NCBI GenBank assembly: GCA_035530955.1
Contig: DATKTT010000096.1
Coordinates: forward strand, 1 to 23,704
Length of the DNA: 23,704 bases
Reading direction: 5' to 3'
Source: Williamwhitmania sp035530955
GTDB taxonomy: Bacteria; Bacteroidota; Bacteroidia; Bacteroidales; Williamwhitmaniaceae
In this document: one piece after another, positions 8,637-16,230 of the stretch
Position numbering within the stretch: the first letter of the stretch is position 1
How the letters are laid out: each line of letters starts with the position of its first letter
Notes under the pieces: generated by a model
Told to the model about the DNA's origin: nothing
The model's input: the letters and a program-made list of their open reading frames with translations, nothing else
Database searches by the model: none
Program-made: the position numbers and the translations under genes

Positions 8637-8966
8637 CTAACACACGGGGGGTCCACGCTTCTCTGGCGAGAGCAAAAAAGTGGTACCGATCCAAAAACTT
8701 GGTTCTAATGGTCTGGTTACAGAAAATGAGCAGCGCAAACACAGCAACTCCTCGACCAGTGAGGCGGATGAGCTAACATGAGCATATTGAAATGCCTTGT
8801 GTGGTGTTTCAGCTGGGGCCTGCTTTGCAACCGTTATAGAAGTTGGCTCAGTGTTGCTGTGCTTCCCTGATTCACCATTGAACATAGCCTTGCCAAACAC
8901 TACCCACGAAAAGGCAATGGCAAGAATATATGGTAAGAAACTTCCTGAAACACCAACAAAAAACAT
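8637..8966 (-). CDS. Small membrane-associated protein with C-terminal RGPP motif
   Basis: A 109-residue reading frame upstream of the TonB receptor gene on the same strand. It has an N-terminal hydrophobic segment (about 5-27), a polar linker rich in Ser/Thr/Ala, two cysteines in LLCLRCSF and the end KRGPPVC. Small proteins with one membrane segment and a C-terminal RGPP or RAPP motif are, from my recollection, often encoded next to TonB receptors in Gram-negative bacteria, some under DUF2946; that link is unverified. A perfect -7 box (TACCTTTG, 8997-9004, minus strand) lies 30 bases before the ATG. A 128-base gap separates it from the receptor gene. Probably a real gene; function unknown. 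Confidence 0.6.
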   Translation of the reverse strand: MFFVGVSGSFLPYILAIAFSWVVFGKAMFNGESGKHSNTEPTSITVAKQAPAETPHKAFQYAHVSSSASLVEELLCLRCSFSVTRPLEPSFWIGTTFLLSPEKRGPPVC

Positions 8967-8996
8967 CTGCTTCTATTTTGTTGCCTAAGAACACCG

Positions 8997-9004
8997 CAAA
9001 GGTA
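8997..9004 (-). promoter_or_regulatory. Putative -7 promoter box (TACCTTTG) for the RGPP protein and TonB receptor
   Basis: A perfect TAnnTTTG on the minus strand, 30 bases before the small RGPP gene and within the gap after the TPR gene. No good -33 element at the normal distance was seen, which could mean an activator is needed. Confidence 0.45.
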
Positions 9005-9042
9005 GAAAGGTTGTTCGAGAAATTATGCTATGCAATAGGATT

Positions 9043-10383
9043 TTAATTATCACCATGCGATTTATTATCGGATACTCTATAAGCTGCTGAATCCGCCTCA
9101 AAAAAGTCCTGCTCTTTCAACCGTTTTAAATAAAATATTGCCGTTTCATATGCATCATGTTGATTTGCATCCATATGCGAACCAAGCAACACCTTCTGGT
9201 CGAACTGAACCACAAATTGGCGAAAACTCTCCTTTGCCCATTTTATATGACCATGCTGATAGGCTACCATGGCCGCGTTATAAAGGTTTAAAATATTGGA
9301 TGAATCTATAGCAAAGGCCTTATTGTACAGGCTGTAGGCCATTTCTACTTTGCCTAACTTTTCATAAATATGCGCTCTACCCCCCACTATTTCTGCCAAA
9401 TCGAAAGGCCTCGGCGAAATTAGAGCCTCCGCTTTATCAAAATACTCAAGTCCTGTTTTGGGGTCGTAGGTAGCAGCTATGGCAGAAGCCAACGTGGTGA
9501 TTACTTTAAAGTTGGTGGTGTCGAGTTTGTAAGCCTTTTCCAACGGCTCTACACTTTGGTAAATAAGACCATTCCAGTTGAGTGCAAAGCCTAGGCATGA
9601 ATAGGTAAAAGCGGAAGTATCACCAATGCTAAGCAGCTTGTGCATTACTGCCTCTACCTCATCGAATTTTCGAAGCAGAAGCAAGGTGTAACCCTTGTAG
9701 CGCAAAACGGGCACATTTAGCGAATCGAAGTGCTCGAATGCTTCACATTCAGCTAATGCCTCATCTATATTGCCGGCACTGACCTGGGCCGTTGCTAAAG
9801 AAACCGTGAGCCCTGCATCGCGAGGATTCAAGCGAAAAGCTTGCGAAAACATCTCTACAGCAAAAGGATTAAAGCCCAACCGGCTGTAGCATTCACCCAG
9901 CTGCTTGTAGAAATAGTAGTTGGTGGTATCCATAATGGACAATCGTCCATAACGTTCCACTGCCTTACGATAATCCCTTTGCATAAAGTTTATTTTTGCC
10001 AGCTGACTGTTGGCAAAAAAGTTTAACGAATCGGTATGAACTACCTCGGAAAATACATTCTCTGCCTCCTTAACCCTTCCCAAGGAAAGCAAGCATCGTC
10101 CAATGCTGTTCTCCAAGGACACATTTTTTGGGGTAAGGGTAAGAGCCCGCTGGTAATATTCTAATGCTTGTTGATCCTGCTCCAATCCCTCATGGGCCAT
10201 GGCCATTACCTCTAAAAACTTTGGATTCTTTGCAACAGAATCAGCATGGGTAAGTCCGCTAGCAATGACTTCAGCATAACGTCCCTGAACTAGATACTTG
10301 CTAATTTCGTCATAATCCTGAGCCCGGAGCACCTGCCCCAGACTCAAGAATACGACCAAAAATAAAACTGATTTTCGAACCAT
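9043..10383 (-). CDS. Exported tetratricopeptide repeat protein
   Basis: A 446-residue protein with an N-terminal signal peptide (about 1-21, ending VLRAQ) and TPR repeats through most of its length, for example ALEYYQRALTLTPKN, AENVFSEVVHTDSLN, AVEMFSQAFRLNPRD and AYSLYNKAFAIDSSN. TPR arrays are protein-docking scaffolds; no catalytic domain is visible. It begins 8 bases after the stop of the M56/TonB fusion gene, so it is the third gene of the BlaI-controlled operon and probably serves the same envelope response. Location is expected to be periplasmic. Partner unknown. Confidence 0.9.
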   Translation of the reverse strand: MVRKSVLFLVVFLSLGQVLRAQDYDEISKYLVQGRYAEVIASGLTHADSVAKNPKFLEVMAMAHEGLEQDQQALEYYQRALTLTPKNVSLENSIGRCLLSLGRVKEAENVFSEVVHTDSLNFFANSQLAKINFMQRDYRKAVERYGRLSIMDTTNYYFYKQLGECYSRLGFNPFAVEMFSQAFRLNPRDAGLTVSLATAQVSAGNIDEALAECEAFEHFDSLNVPVLRYKGYTLLLLRKFDEVEAVMHKLLSIGDTSAFTYSCLGFALNWNGLIYQSVEPLEKAYKLDTTNFKVITTLASAIAATYDPKTGLEYFDKAEALISPRPFDLAEIVGGRAHIYEKLGKVEMAYSLYNKAFAIDSSNILNLYNAAMVAYQHGHIKWAKESFRQFVVQFDQKVLLGSHMDANQHDAYETAIFYLKRLKEQDFFEADSAAYRVSDNKSHGDN

Positions 10384-10391
10384 TCCAAAAC

Positions 10392-11729
10392 CTACTTCAG
10401 CGCAAAATTTATGGGGAAGGTAAAACTTACCCTAACCTTCTTGCCTCTTTGCTCTCCCGGAACCCACTTAGGTGCACCGGTAACTACTTGTAAAGCCGCT
10501 GCATCTAGATACTTATCAACTCCTCTGACAATTTTTATATCCGACATTGAGCCATCTGCTTCCACAACAAAGGATATATATACCTTTCCCTGAATTTGCT
10601 TATCCAGCGCCTCCTTGGGATATTTAAGGTTGTCGGCAATATACTTTTGAAACCCCTCTGTTTTAGCCAATCCTTTATAGGGAAAGCTGGGCATTTTTTC
10701 TACAGTAAAAAATACTTGTTCTTTATTGTTTGAAGAATTCTGAGCGTTTGCAACCTTTGAATCCGTAGTCACTGTAGCAGAATCCGGTGCAGGTGGCGGT
10801 GGCGGTGGCGGTGGTGGCGCAATCATTCCTTCAGGCTGCTCCTTTGCTGTATTGTTGGAGCACGAGCTGGTGCTAAAAATAAAGACTAGCAGTAGCATTG
10901 CAGGAATTACCAGCAAATACTTTAACGCCGAAATTTGGGTTGACCTCTCTTTTGTAATCATAGCTAATCGTTTTAAAGTTAAAGGTTTATTAAAGCTGGT
11001 ACTCAATGCCGGAGCAAATCCTGGCATGGAGGTTTCCAGCATTAGCCTGATGTAATCCGCAGAACCGGCGCCGTGTTCCTTGGATATACTGTCGGCTTCA
11101 AATTCATGCACCTCCCTAAGCGATTTAAGTAGCAACCAACTGAACGGATTTACCCACCATACGCTGCAGATAATGGAAGCCAAAAGCACATCGGCCGAAT
11201 GGTGCTTTTGGACGTGAACTGTTTCGTGGTGCAAAACTGTGTTTAGATGGTTTTCGTCATATCGATTATCAGGAACATGAACAAAGTGAAAAAAGGAGAA
11301 TGGTGTATCAAAGTGGCTTCCCTTCACCACAATGAGGTCTGGAATGGTGGTCGATAATCGCTCCTCCCGCCTCAAGCGAACCACAACCTTAGCGATTTGA
11401 AAGATCAAAAGAGCAAGTAGGAAGAGGCTTATCAACCAGTAGCCATAGCTAAGGATGGTAACCACTCCAACGTGAGTTTCTGAACCACTACCGTATACAG
11501 TAACCATTGGTATTGCTTGGGTAATATAGCTCATGCCTCTGTTTACGCTTGAATCGACAGGGAGCAATATGTGCACAAAGGGCAACACAATTGAAAGTCC
11601 AAAGGAGAGCAGCAGGTAAATTCTGCTTATGGTAAAATGTGTCTGGTTGCGAAGCCATAAGGCATACACCATCCAGAATGCGGCCATAAAGAGGCTCGAC
11701 TTAATTAGGTAAATGAAGTAACCGTTCAT
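10392..11729 (-). CDS. BlaR1-like M56 membrane metallopeptidase fused to a TonB C-terminal domain
   Basis: A 445-residue protein combining a sensor-type peptidase with an energy-transducer domain. The N-terminal part has membrane segments near 3-25, 33-57, 89-112 and 181-203. The zinc site is HETVH (168-172) with a likely third ligand in EFEAD (E211). A further membrane segment is near 270-288. A run of nine prolines (304-313 region) and a polar linker lead to a TonB C-terminal domain from about 355 (YPKEALDKQIQGKVYISFVV ... FTFPINF). In BlaR1/MecR1 systems the peptidase inactivates the BlaI-type repressor after sensing a signal; here the penicillin-binding sensor is replaced by TonB. The ATG at 11729 overlaps the repressor stop (TGATG), implying translational coupling, so I prefer it over the GTG one codon upstream. 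Confidence 0.92.
   Translation of the reverse strand: MNGYFIYLIKSSLFMAAFWMVYALWLRNQTHFTISRIYLLLSFGLSIVLPFVHILLPVDSSVNRGMSYITQAIPMVTVYGSGSETHVGVVTILSYGYWLISLFLLALLIFQIAKVVVRLRREERLSTTIPDLIVVKGSHFDTPFSFFHFVHVPDNRYDENHLNTVLHHETVHVQKHHSADVLLASIICSVWWVNPFSWLLLKSLREVHEFEADSISKEHGAGSADYIRLMLETSMPGFAPALSTSFNKPLTLKRLAMITKERSTQISALKYLLVIPAMLLLVFIFSTSSCSNNTAKEQPEGMIAPPPPPPPPPAPDSATVTTDSKVANAQNSSNNKEQVFFTVEKMPSFPYKGLAKTEGFQKYIADNLKYPKEALDKQIQGKVYISFVVEADGSMSDIKIVRGVDKYLDAAALQVVTGAPKWVPGEQRGKKVRVSFTFPINFALK
10791..10817 (-). repeat. GGTGGC-type microsatellite encoding nine prolines
   Basis: Nine consecutive proline codons, mostly alternating CCA and CCG, between the last membrane segment and the TonB domain. 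The near-perfect 6-bp periodicity makes it a plausible site of length change by slippage without breaking frame if whole codons are gained or lost. Confidence 0.7.
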
Positions 11730-12118
11730 CACTTCTGATTTTTTTGCTTTTCAATTTCCAAATTCATTAGCCGTACTATCTCCTCCATCTCCTGCACCGA
11801 AAGGTTTTCCTCCTTTGCGAAGAAGGATACCATCTGCTTGAAGGAGTTGCTGAAGTAGCCCTTTACAAAACCTTTCATGTGGTTTTTCGAGTAGTCCTTC
11901 TTGGAAATGGACGGAAAGTACTCATGGGTTTTTCCATAAGCATTATGCTCCACGAAACCCTTCTTCTCCAAGATTCGAACTATGGTGGATACCGTATTGT
12001 AGGCAGGTTTGGGTTCTGGAAATTTATCGAGAAGGTCCTTTACAAAACCCTTCTCCAACTTCCACAAGACCTGCATTACTTCCTCTTCGGCTCGTGTTAA
12101 CTCTTTATGCTCGTCCAT
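11729..12118 (-). CDS. BlaI/MecI/CopY family transcriptional repressor
   Basis: A 129-residue winged-helix repressor (Penicillinase_R family). Residues 6-80 form the DNA-binding domain, starting LTRAEEEVMQVLWKLEKG, with the recognition helix in AYNTVSTIVRILEKKGFV and wing in HNAYGKTHEYFPSI; the C-terminal part is the dimerisation helix region. It heads an operon with the M56/TonB fusion (overlapping TGATG) and the TPR protein, the usual pairing of repressor with its membrane peptidase. Its own promoter carries two tandem palindromes (12143-12178), so autoregulation is expected. No beta-lactamase or resistance gene is in the operon, so the signal is probably an envelope or metal stress rather than a drug. 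Confidence 0.95.
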   Translation of the reverse strand: MDEHKELTRAEEEVMQVLWKLEKGFVKDLLDKFPEPKPAYNTVSTIVRILEKKGFVEHNAYGKTHEYFPSISKKDYSKNHMKGFVKGYFSNSFKQMVSFFAKEENLSVQEMEEIVRLMNLEIEKQKNQK

Positions 12119-12134
12119 GATTAAAACTTTTGTG

Positions 12135-12178
12135 CAATATACAACTATGTTCTTAGTTCGTCAACTAATTAATTAGTT
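12135..12178 (-). promoter_or_regulatory. Promoter with two tandem palindromic operators for the blaI operon
   Basis: Two sites share half-sites AACTA and TAGTT separated by 6 bases: 12143-12158 and 12163-12178. The second is a perfect 16-bp palindrome. Their centres are exactly 20 bp apart. On the minus strand, a -33-like TTG (12162-12164) and a near-consensus -7 box TATATTG (12135-12141) are separated by 20 bases. The first operator fills the spacer and the second covers the -33 element, the layout expected for BlaI autorepression. Confidence 0.7.
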
Positions 12179-12269
12179 ATTATCAAAATAAAAACACATT
12201 AAATTGACTATGTGGTACATAGCTGTATCGTTAAAAAATAGATGAAGATGAAAGTAGCAAATGAAATAT

Positions 12270-13256
12270 TTAAAAGGCGTGCGAAGCCCAAGCTTTGAGA
12301 GACTCCTTGGAGAAAATCCTTTTGGGATAAGCTCGACCAACCACAATATTGCCGTCAATTTTGATTACTGGAAATGAAACAACAAACCTAGTGTTAGTAC
12401 CATTAAGCATCATTGGAGCAATTCGTAGGTCGGAAATCCAAAGCGTATCGCCATCAACCTTAACGGCATACTGCCCTTGGGTGAAGCGGATTGCGCGCAT
12501 TACCTCCTTATTGCTAACATATTGGTGTAGCAGCTCCCAGCGTTTAGGAAAGTTGGTGAAATGCCACGCTCCCTGCTCGGCAACACCTCTATGAGTCAGC
12601 ATAAAGCTGCTATCGGTTTCGCCAACTACCTGCCATGCTAGTATTGAAAGCGGCAATGCCCTAATGTGTATCGACCTCACGGTAATGTCTTCCTGTGCAA
12701 ATTCGCGCCTAGCCTTTGCTTTCATATTTTGTTGAAACACTACCCCTAACACAATATAAAACAGCGTAAAGGTCAATAGCCAATGAGCCATCTTCAATCG
12801 ACCTTGAGTTTTAAAAAAGATCAGTCCAACAGCAAAAGCGAGCAGCGGCAACGTTATGAACAAATCAACTACACCTAGCACTCCCAACGAAACCCGGTAG
12901 CTGGAGAAGGGAAGAAACAGGGCTGTGCCGTAAGAGTTGAAACTATCAATAAAGATGTGAGAGAACCAGGCTGCCACGCAGAGTTTTATCCACAGCAACT
13001 TATTGGTGTCCTTGAATAACTTCCAAACGAGCAATCCTAGCAATGGTGATACAACCAGCCAGAAAAGCAGGGAGTGGGTAATGCCTCTATGAAACAGCAT
13101 TGCCGTTGCCGATGGAAGAAATGGCTGAACAGCTACATCGAGGTCGGGTAAAATGGCCACTACTGCACCAACCAAGGCAGCTTTTTTACCGACAACCTTC
13201 CCCCCAACAATTTCTCCTATTACTGCGCCAAGCGCCAAATGCGTAATTGTATCCAT
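12270..13256 (-). CDS. Membrane-bound metal-dependent hydrolase (YdjM/YbcI family)
   Basis: A 328-residue inner-membrane protein of the YdjM-type metal-dependent hydrolase family. The N-terminal half has several membrane segments and the family's conserved polar residues: ITHLALG (H6), ILPDLDV (D38, D40), FHRGITHS (H56, H61) and a second motif HIFIDSFNSYG near 100. These suggest a metal site at the membrane face. The C-terminal third, after the last membrane segment near residue 185, is a soluble beta-rich region. The substrate of the family is not established, though lipid-like substrates have been suggested. It stands alone, divergent from the rlmD-like gene. ATG at 13254-13256 begins the conserved MDTITHL. 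Confidence 0.9.
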   Translation of the reverse strand: MDTITHLALGAVIGEIVGGKVVGKKAALVGAVVAILPDLDVAVQPFLPSATAMLFHRGITHSLLFWLVVSPLLGLLVWKLFKDTNKLLWIKLCVAAWFSHIFIDSFNSYGTALFLPFSSYRVSLGVLGVVDLFITLPLLAFAVGLIFFKTQGRLKMAHWLLTFTLFYIVLGVVFQQNMKAKARREFAQEDITVRSIHIRALPLSILAWQVVGETDSSFMLTHRGVAEQGAWHFTNFPKRWELLHQYVSNKEVMRAIRFTQGQYAVKVDGDTLWISDLRIAPMMLNGTNTRFVVSFPVIKIDGNIVVGRAYPKRIFSKESLKAWASHAF

Positions 13257-13350
13257 ACCCCAATCGCTTGATGGTGCAATTTATGAAATTTCCAACCGCA
13301 GAATTGCTTTTGATGAATAAATCCTAGCGGAGAGGTTTGCCAAATCCTCC

Positions 13351-13358
13351 TATCTTTG
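13351..13358 (+). promoter_or_regulatory. Putative -7 promoter box (TATCTTTG) for the rlmD-like gene
   Basis: A perfect TAnnTTTG on the forward strand, 22 bases before the GTG start at 13381. Its closeness supports the GTG start and a short leader. No clear -33 match was found. Confidence 0.55.
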
Positions 13359-13380
13359 CAGCAAAATAAAGATTATACAG

Positions 13381-14787
13381 GTGAGAAGAAACAAGGAGAA
13401 GCCATTAATAGAAAACGTGCTAATTACCGATATTGCAGCCGAAGGCAAGGCGTTGGCAAGGGTAAACGATAAAGTATTATTTGTTCCCTTTGCCGTTCCC
13501 GGCGACGTGGTGAACGTGCAAGTTACCCGCAAGCGGACGAGCTACATGGAAGGATATATTACTGAATATGTAAAGCTCTCGGCGATTCGGCAGGAACCAT
13601 TCTGTGAGCACTTTGGCACCTGTGGTGGTTGCAAATGGCAGTTTTTACCCTATGCGGAACAGCTCAACTTCAAGCAAAAGCAGGTTGAAGATCAGCTTGT
13701 GAGGATTGGAAAGTTGACATTGCCTACCGTCAGCCCTATTCTAGGCTCCGAAAACACCACCCACTACCGCAACAAGCTGGAGTACACCTTCTCCAACCGC
13801 CGCTGGATAAAGAAGGAAGAGGCATTCAATGAAGGAGAAATAAAGGATACTAGGGCGTTGGGATTTCATATTCCAGGAATGTTCGATAAAATATTTGACA
13901 TTCACACCTGCTACCTGCAACCGGAGCCATCCAACTCCATAAGGCTGGCAGCACGTGAGTGGGCCATCAACAGCGAAGCCGATTTCTACGATAACCGAAG
14001 CCACCAAGGTTTGCTCCGCAACCTCATCATCAGAACCTCCGAAACGGGTGAAGTGATGGTGATTGTGGTTTTTGCATACAACCACGAAGAGCATATACCG
14101 GGATTGCTCAGCCACCTGAGCCAAAAGTTCCCGTCGATAACCTCCTTACAATATGTGATTAACCCTAAGCTAAACGACACCATCAACGATCTTGAAGTGA
14201 TAGTTTTTAAAGGTAAGGACCACATGATGGAGAAGATGGAAGATCTTAACTTTAAGGTTGGTCCGAAATCGTTCTACCAAACCAACAGCAAGCAGGCTTA
14301 CCAGCTATACTCCGTTGCGCGTAAGTTTGCTGCACTAACGGGCAACGAAATTGTTTACGACCTATACACTGGCACAGGAACCATTGCCAACTTCATTGCC
14401 CATAATGCAAAAAAGGTGGTGGGCATTGAGTATGTTCCCGAAGCCATTGAAGACGCAGTTGAAAACTCGAAGCTAAACGGCATTACCAACACCGAATTCT
14501 TTGCCGGTGATATGAAAAACATGCTTAGGCCTGAATTCATGGAGCAGCATGGCTACCCCGACGTGGTTATTCTGGATCCTCCGCGTGCAGGAATTCATGC
14601 CGATGTTGCCGAAAATCTCCTGCACGCATTACCTTTGCGGATTGTTTACGTTAGCTGCAACCCAGCAACGCAAGCTCGCGACTTGGCCCTTTTAAGCGAA
14701 AAATACAAGGTTACTGCAGTGCAACCAGTGGACATGTTTCCACACACGCATCACGTGGAGAATGTTGTTAAGCTAGAAAGAATTTAA
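13381..14787 (+). CDS. rlmD: 23S rRNA (uracil-5-)-methyltransferase, RlmD/RlmCD type
   Basis: TrmA/RumA-family AdoMet-dependent RNA m5U methyltransferase; RlmD methylates U1939 of 23S rRNA (E. coli numbering), RlmCD also U747. Residues about 8-65 are a TRAM RNA-binding domain. Four cysteines C75, C81, C84 (CEHFGTCGGC) and C177 match the [4Fe-4S] ligands of RlmD. The AdoMet motif is VYDLYTGTGTIANF, the DPPRAG loop follows, and VSCNP holds the catalytic nucleophile C426. The 468 residues are typical of Bacteroidota members. The start is GTG; no in-frame ATG gives the TRAM domain complete. The CPBP gene follows after 7 bases. Position specificity (RlmD or RlmCD) cannot be settled by eye. Confidence 0.92.
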   Translation: MRRNKEKPLIENVLITDIAAEGKALARVNDKVLFVPFAVPGDVVNVQVTRKRTSYMEGYITEYVKLSAIRQEPFCEHFGTCGGCKWQFLPYAEQLNFKQKQVEDQLVRIGKLTLPTVSPILGSENTTHYRNKLEYTFSNRRWIKKEEAFNEGEIKDTRALGFHIPGMFDKIFDIHTCYLQPEPSNSIRLAAREWAINSEADFYDNRSHQGLLRNLIIRTSETGEVMVIVVFAYNHEEHIPGLLSHLSQKFPSITSLQYVINPKLNDTINDLEVIVFKGKDHMMEKMEDLNFKVGPKSFYQTNSKQAYQLYSVARKFAALTGNEIVYDLYTGTGTIANFIAHNAKKVVGIEYVPEAIEDAVENSKLNGITNTEFFAGDMKNMLRPEFMEQHGYPDVVILDPPRAGIHADVAENLLHALPLRIVYVSCNPATQARDLALLSEKYKVTAVQPVDMFPHTHHVENVVKLERI

Positions 14788-14794
14788 GCAGAAC

Positions 14795-15455
14795 ATGAGT
14801 CAGTATCCTCAACCCAAGAAAAAAACGAGCTACACCTCCATTTGGCTTTGGCTAGAAATGGTGCTGATATTTGTGGGAGGGTCCATTGCTTTACCTTTTC
14901 AACCTGCTTCCAGGACATAAATCCATACCGCTACTGGTAATATTCGCTGGCGCATTGATCTATCTTCTTGCAAGTAAAAAATTCAGTAACAAAAAATTGG
15001 GCTTTAACGGGTTTAGGGAGTGGAAGGAGCTGTTCCTAAAAGCTGGTTTGGTGGCTTTGGTGCTTATGACCCTCACCCTAATATTTGAACCGCACAACTT
15101 TTTTATTTTACCGCGCACCAATCCCTTGCTATGGGCCTTAATAATGGTATTTTACCCAATATGGTCAGCTCTTACCCAAGAACTCATCTATCGCCCGTTC
15201 TTCTTTGCTCGATATCGCAAGATTATTGGTTCACGAAGAGCTGTTCTTTTGCTAAACGCTCTTCTATTTGCCTTTTTGCATATCATCTTTCGAAACTGGG
15301 TGGCTGTAGTTGGAGCGTTTGTAGCCGGACTTTTTTGGGCAAGAAACTACCAAAAGAATCAGTCCTGGTTGGCAGTTGCCGTTGAGCATGCCATTTGGGG
15401 CAATTTGCTATACACCATCGGGCTTGGCCACTACTTCTACGTTCCTGACTTTTAA
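14795..15455 (+). pseudogene. CPBP family intramembrane protease with apparent 1-base frameshift
   Basis: CPBP (Abi/Rce1-like) proteins are membrane proteases or accessory membrane proteins. An ATG at 14795, 7 bases after the methyltransferase stop, encodes MSQYPQPKKKTSYTSIWLWL and part of a membrane segment, then meets a stop at 14921. From about 14880 the +1 frame continues without a stop as PLLYLFNLLPG and the rest of the family to 15455. Dropping one G in the GGGAGGG run (14875-14881) joins them as IFVGGPLLYLF. Later motifs are TQELIYRPFF (motif 1, with Q in place of the usual first E), FAFLH and VEHAIWGN. A sequencing error, a real mutation or, least likely, programmed +1 shifting would explain it. 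Without repair, only a TTG near 14871 could start a shortened product of 194 residues. Confidence 0.75.
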
Positions 15456-15484
15456 ACCGGAGTTACTCTTACAGGTAAACAAAA

Positions 15485-15522
15485 AAACGGGGCTCTGAAC
15501 ATTCAGCACCCCGTTTCCTTTT
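15485..15522. terminator. Bidirectional terminator between convergent genes
   Basis: Outer stem 15485-15492 with 15509-15516 (AAACGGGG and its complement), a 2x2 internal loop, then inner stem CTGAA/TTCAG (15495-15499 with 15502-15506). It is followed by TTTCCTTTT on the forward strand and preceded by a run of A on that strand, giving a strong T-run on the reverse strand. It serves both the CPBP and thioredoxin genes. Confidence 0.85.
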
Positions 15523-15535
15523 AAAACTTATATGG

Positions 15536-16021
15536 TTACTTCTTCTCATACGACTTTGGGTCGATAGCCGCAGGCGTCCAACCTTTTAAAAAGTCTACAA
15601 TTTTTTCAACGCTATAACCCTTACCCTGTTCTAAATAGGATGAGTTTTGGGTATGAATTAGCTTCCCCTCGCTATTCAAAATAACAAACACAGGAAAACC
15701 AAAACGCTGAGGAAAATCGAGCTGTGCCAAAGTCGCTTCATTCTTATTCTCCTTGCTATAGTTGACCTTTACCACAACATAGTTCTTAGTTAAAACCTCC
15801 TTAATGGCAGGAGTAGTATCTGAAAGTGCATGAAAGCGCATGCACCAAGGGCACCAATTACCTCCAATTTGGATAAAAACATTCTTTCCTTCAACCTTGG
15901 CCTGTGCTACAGCCTTCTGAATATCCGTCTTAGCATCAGCGGTTGGATTGTAAACCAGATTCTGAGAAAATCCTGCTACGGTTATGGTAGCAAGAAACAT
16001 CAATGCAACTATTTTTTTCAT
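15536..16021 (-). CDS. Exported thioredoxin-fold protein (WCPWC)
   Basis: A 161-residue protein with a cleavable signal peptide (1-19, ending GFSQ) and one thioredoxin domain. The active site is NWCPWCMRF (Cys57, Cys60), with the cis-proline loop in GFPVFVIL. It resembles the thioredoxin-like proteins that reduce or isomerise disulfides in the periplasm. The active-site sequence differs from the cytoplasmic WCGPC type. It stands alone, convergent with the CPBP gene, and is divergent from the C1 peptidase gene across 209 bases with no clear consensus promoter. Redox direction and partner are not readable from sequence. Confidence 0.9.
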   Translation of the reverse strand: MKKIVALMFLATITVAGFSQNLVYNPTADAKTDIQKAVAQAKVEGKNVFIQIGGNWCPWCMRFHALSDTTPAIKEVLTKNYVVVKVNYSKENKNEATLAQLDFPQRFGFPVFVILNSEGKLIHTQNSSYLEQGKGYSVEKIVDFLKGWTPAAIDPKSYEKK

Positions 16022-16230
16022 ACGTCTTTTTTGTTGGTAAACTAAACGATTTTTCGAGGGTCAAATTACTGTTTTATTTAAAACCCAATTAGGACAGCGG
16101 CAGCTATTGAATAGTTTAGCTACCATGGTTGGAAAAGATGTAGATCACATTAGGGGAACAGCGAATAAAACTCTATTATTGTAGCAGGTGTCCAAGTATA
16201 GCAATCAGTATTAATCCAAATAGAGCAACC

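Noticed and set aside
8797..8988. Forward 63-codon frame opposite the RGPP gene
   Set aside because: It has no motif or promoter, and the reverse frame has a membrane segment, a promoter box and a characteristic C-terminal end.
12208..12222. Short hairpin CTATGT-N3-ACATAG after the YdjM-like gene
   Set aside because: The 6-bp AT-rich stem has no T-tract on either strand, so it is not a convincing terminator.
12216..12227. TACA-N4-TGTA palindrome upstream of blaI, resembling a CopY-type operator
   Set aside because: The spacing differs from the known TACA-N2-TGTA, it lies far upstream of the promoter, and a match of this size is likely by chance; the tandem AACTA/TAGTT sites fit better.
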